From Rhodoferax sp. (GTDB taxonomy: Bacteria; Pseudomonadota; Gammaproteobacteria; Burkholderiales; Burkholderiaceae_C): a DNA stretch of 5,991 nt. The stretch is from assembly GCA_021731215.1 (NCBI GenBank), contig JAKFXU010000121.1:1-5991 (forward strand), given 5' to 3'. The notes below the pieces were generated by a model. That model saw only the letters and a program-made list of their open reading frames with translations, searched no databases and was not told where the DNA came from. Below are positions 5,939-5,991 of this stretch, piece after piece. Position 1 is the first letter of the stretch; each line of letters begins with the position of its first letter. Made by a program: the position numbers and the translations under genes.

Positions 5939-5991
5939 ACGGGCCGCTGCCAGTATCGCACCGCGGACCAGTCTGCCAAACGCCCTATTTT

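Overview
The window is GC-rich, densely coding bacterial DNA. Protein similarities recalled from memory (an AtuC/propionyl-type acyl-CoA carboxyltransferase, a stand-alone SCP2 protein, a LiuR-like MerR regulator, a tryptophanase and a membrane GGDEF-EAL protein) suggest a betaproteobacterium, probably Burkholderiales. This is inference; the window has no rRNA or other phylogenetic marker. I see no mobile elements, tRNAs or CRISPR arrays.

Left part (1-1780). A biotin-dependent acyl-CoA carboxyltransferase gene runs leftward off the window edge. Diverging from it are a 98-residue SCP2 sterol/lipid-carrier protein and, 23 bases behind that, a MerR-family regulator resembling LiuR, the regulator of leucine/isovalerate-type acyl-CoA catabolism. 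The shared 166-base intergenic region holds the clearest regulatory signal in the window: a good sigma-70 promoter for the carboxylase (TTGACG, 17 bp, TCTAAT) whose -35 box and spacer are covered by a palindrome built on ACGTTAACGT. A second TAACGTTA copy lies 46 bp away on the SCP2 side. The simplest reading is a self-contained acyl-CoA catabolic unit controlled by its own MerR protein.

Middle (1781-3292). After a 135-base gap comes a complete PLP-dependent beta-eliminating lyase of 458 residues. Its active-site residues match tryptophanase rather than tyrosine phenol-lyase, so it should convert tryptophan to indole, pyruvate and ammonia. No TnaC leader peptide or canonical Shine-Dalgarno sequence is visible before it.

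Right part (3293-5991). A large gene convergent with tryptophanase encodes an inner-membrane c-di-GMP protein: one N-terminal membrane segment, an unassigned periplasmic region of about 330 residues, a second membrane segment, then GGDEF and EAL domains that both keep their catalytic motifs. The GGDEF domain has a Gly-rich insertion between the inhibitory-site RxxD and the GGDEF loop. The frame stays open to the right edge and the start is uncertain; a T10 homopolymer lies in the coding strand near the candidate starts.

I found no clearly new system. The best leads are the operator/promoter layout at 800-868, the unassigned sensor region, and the homopolymer near the start of the c-di-GMP gene.
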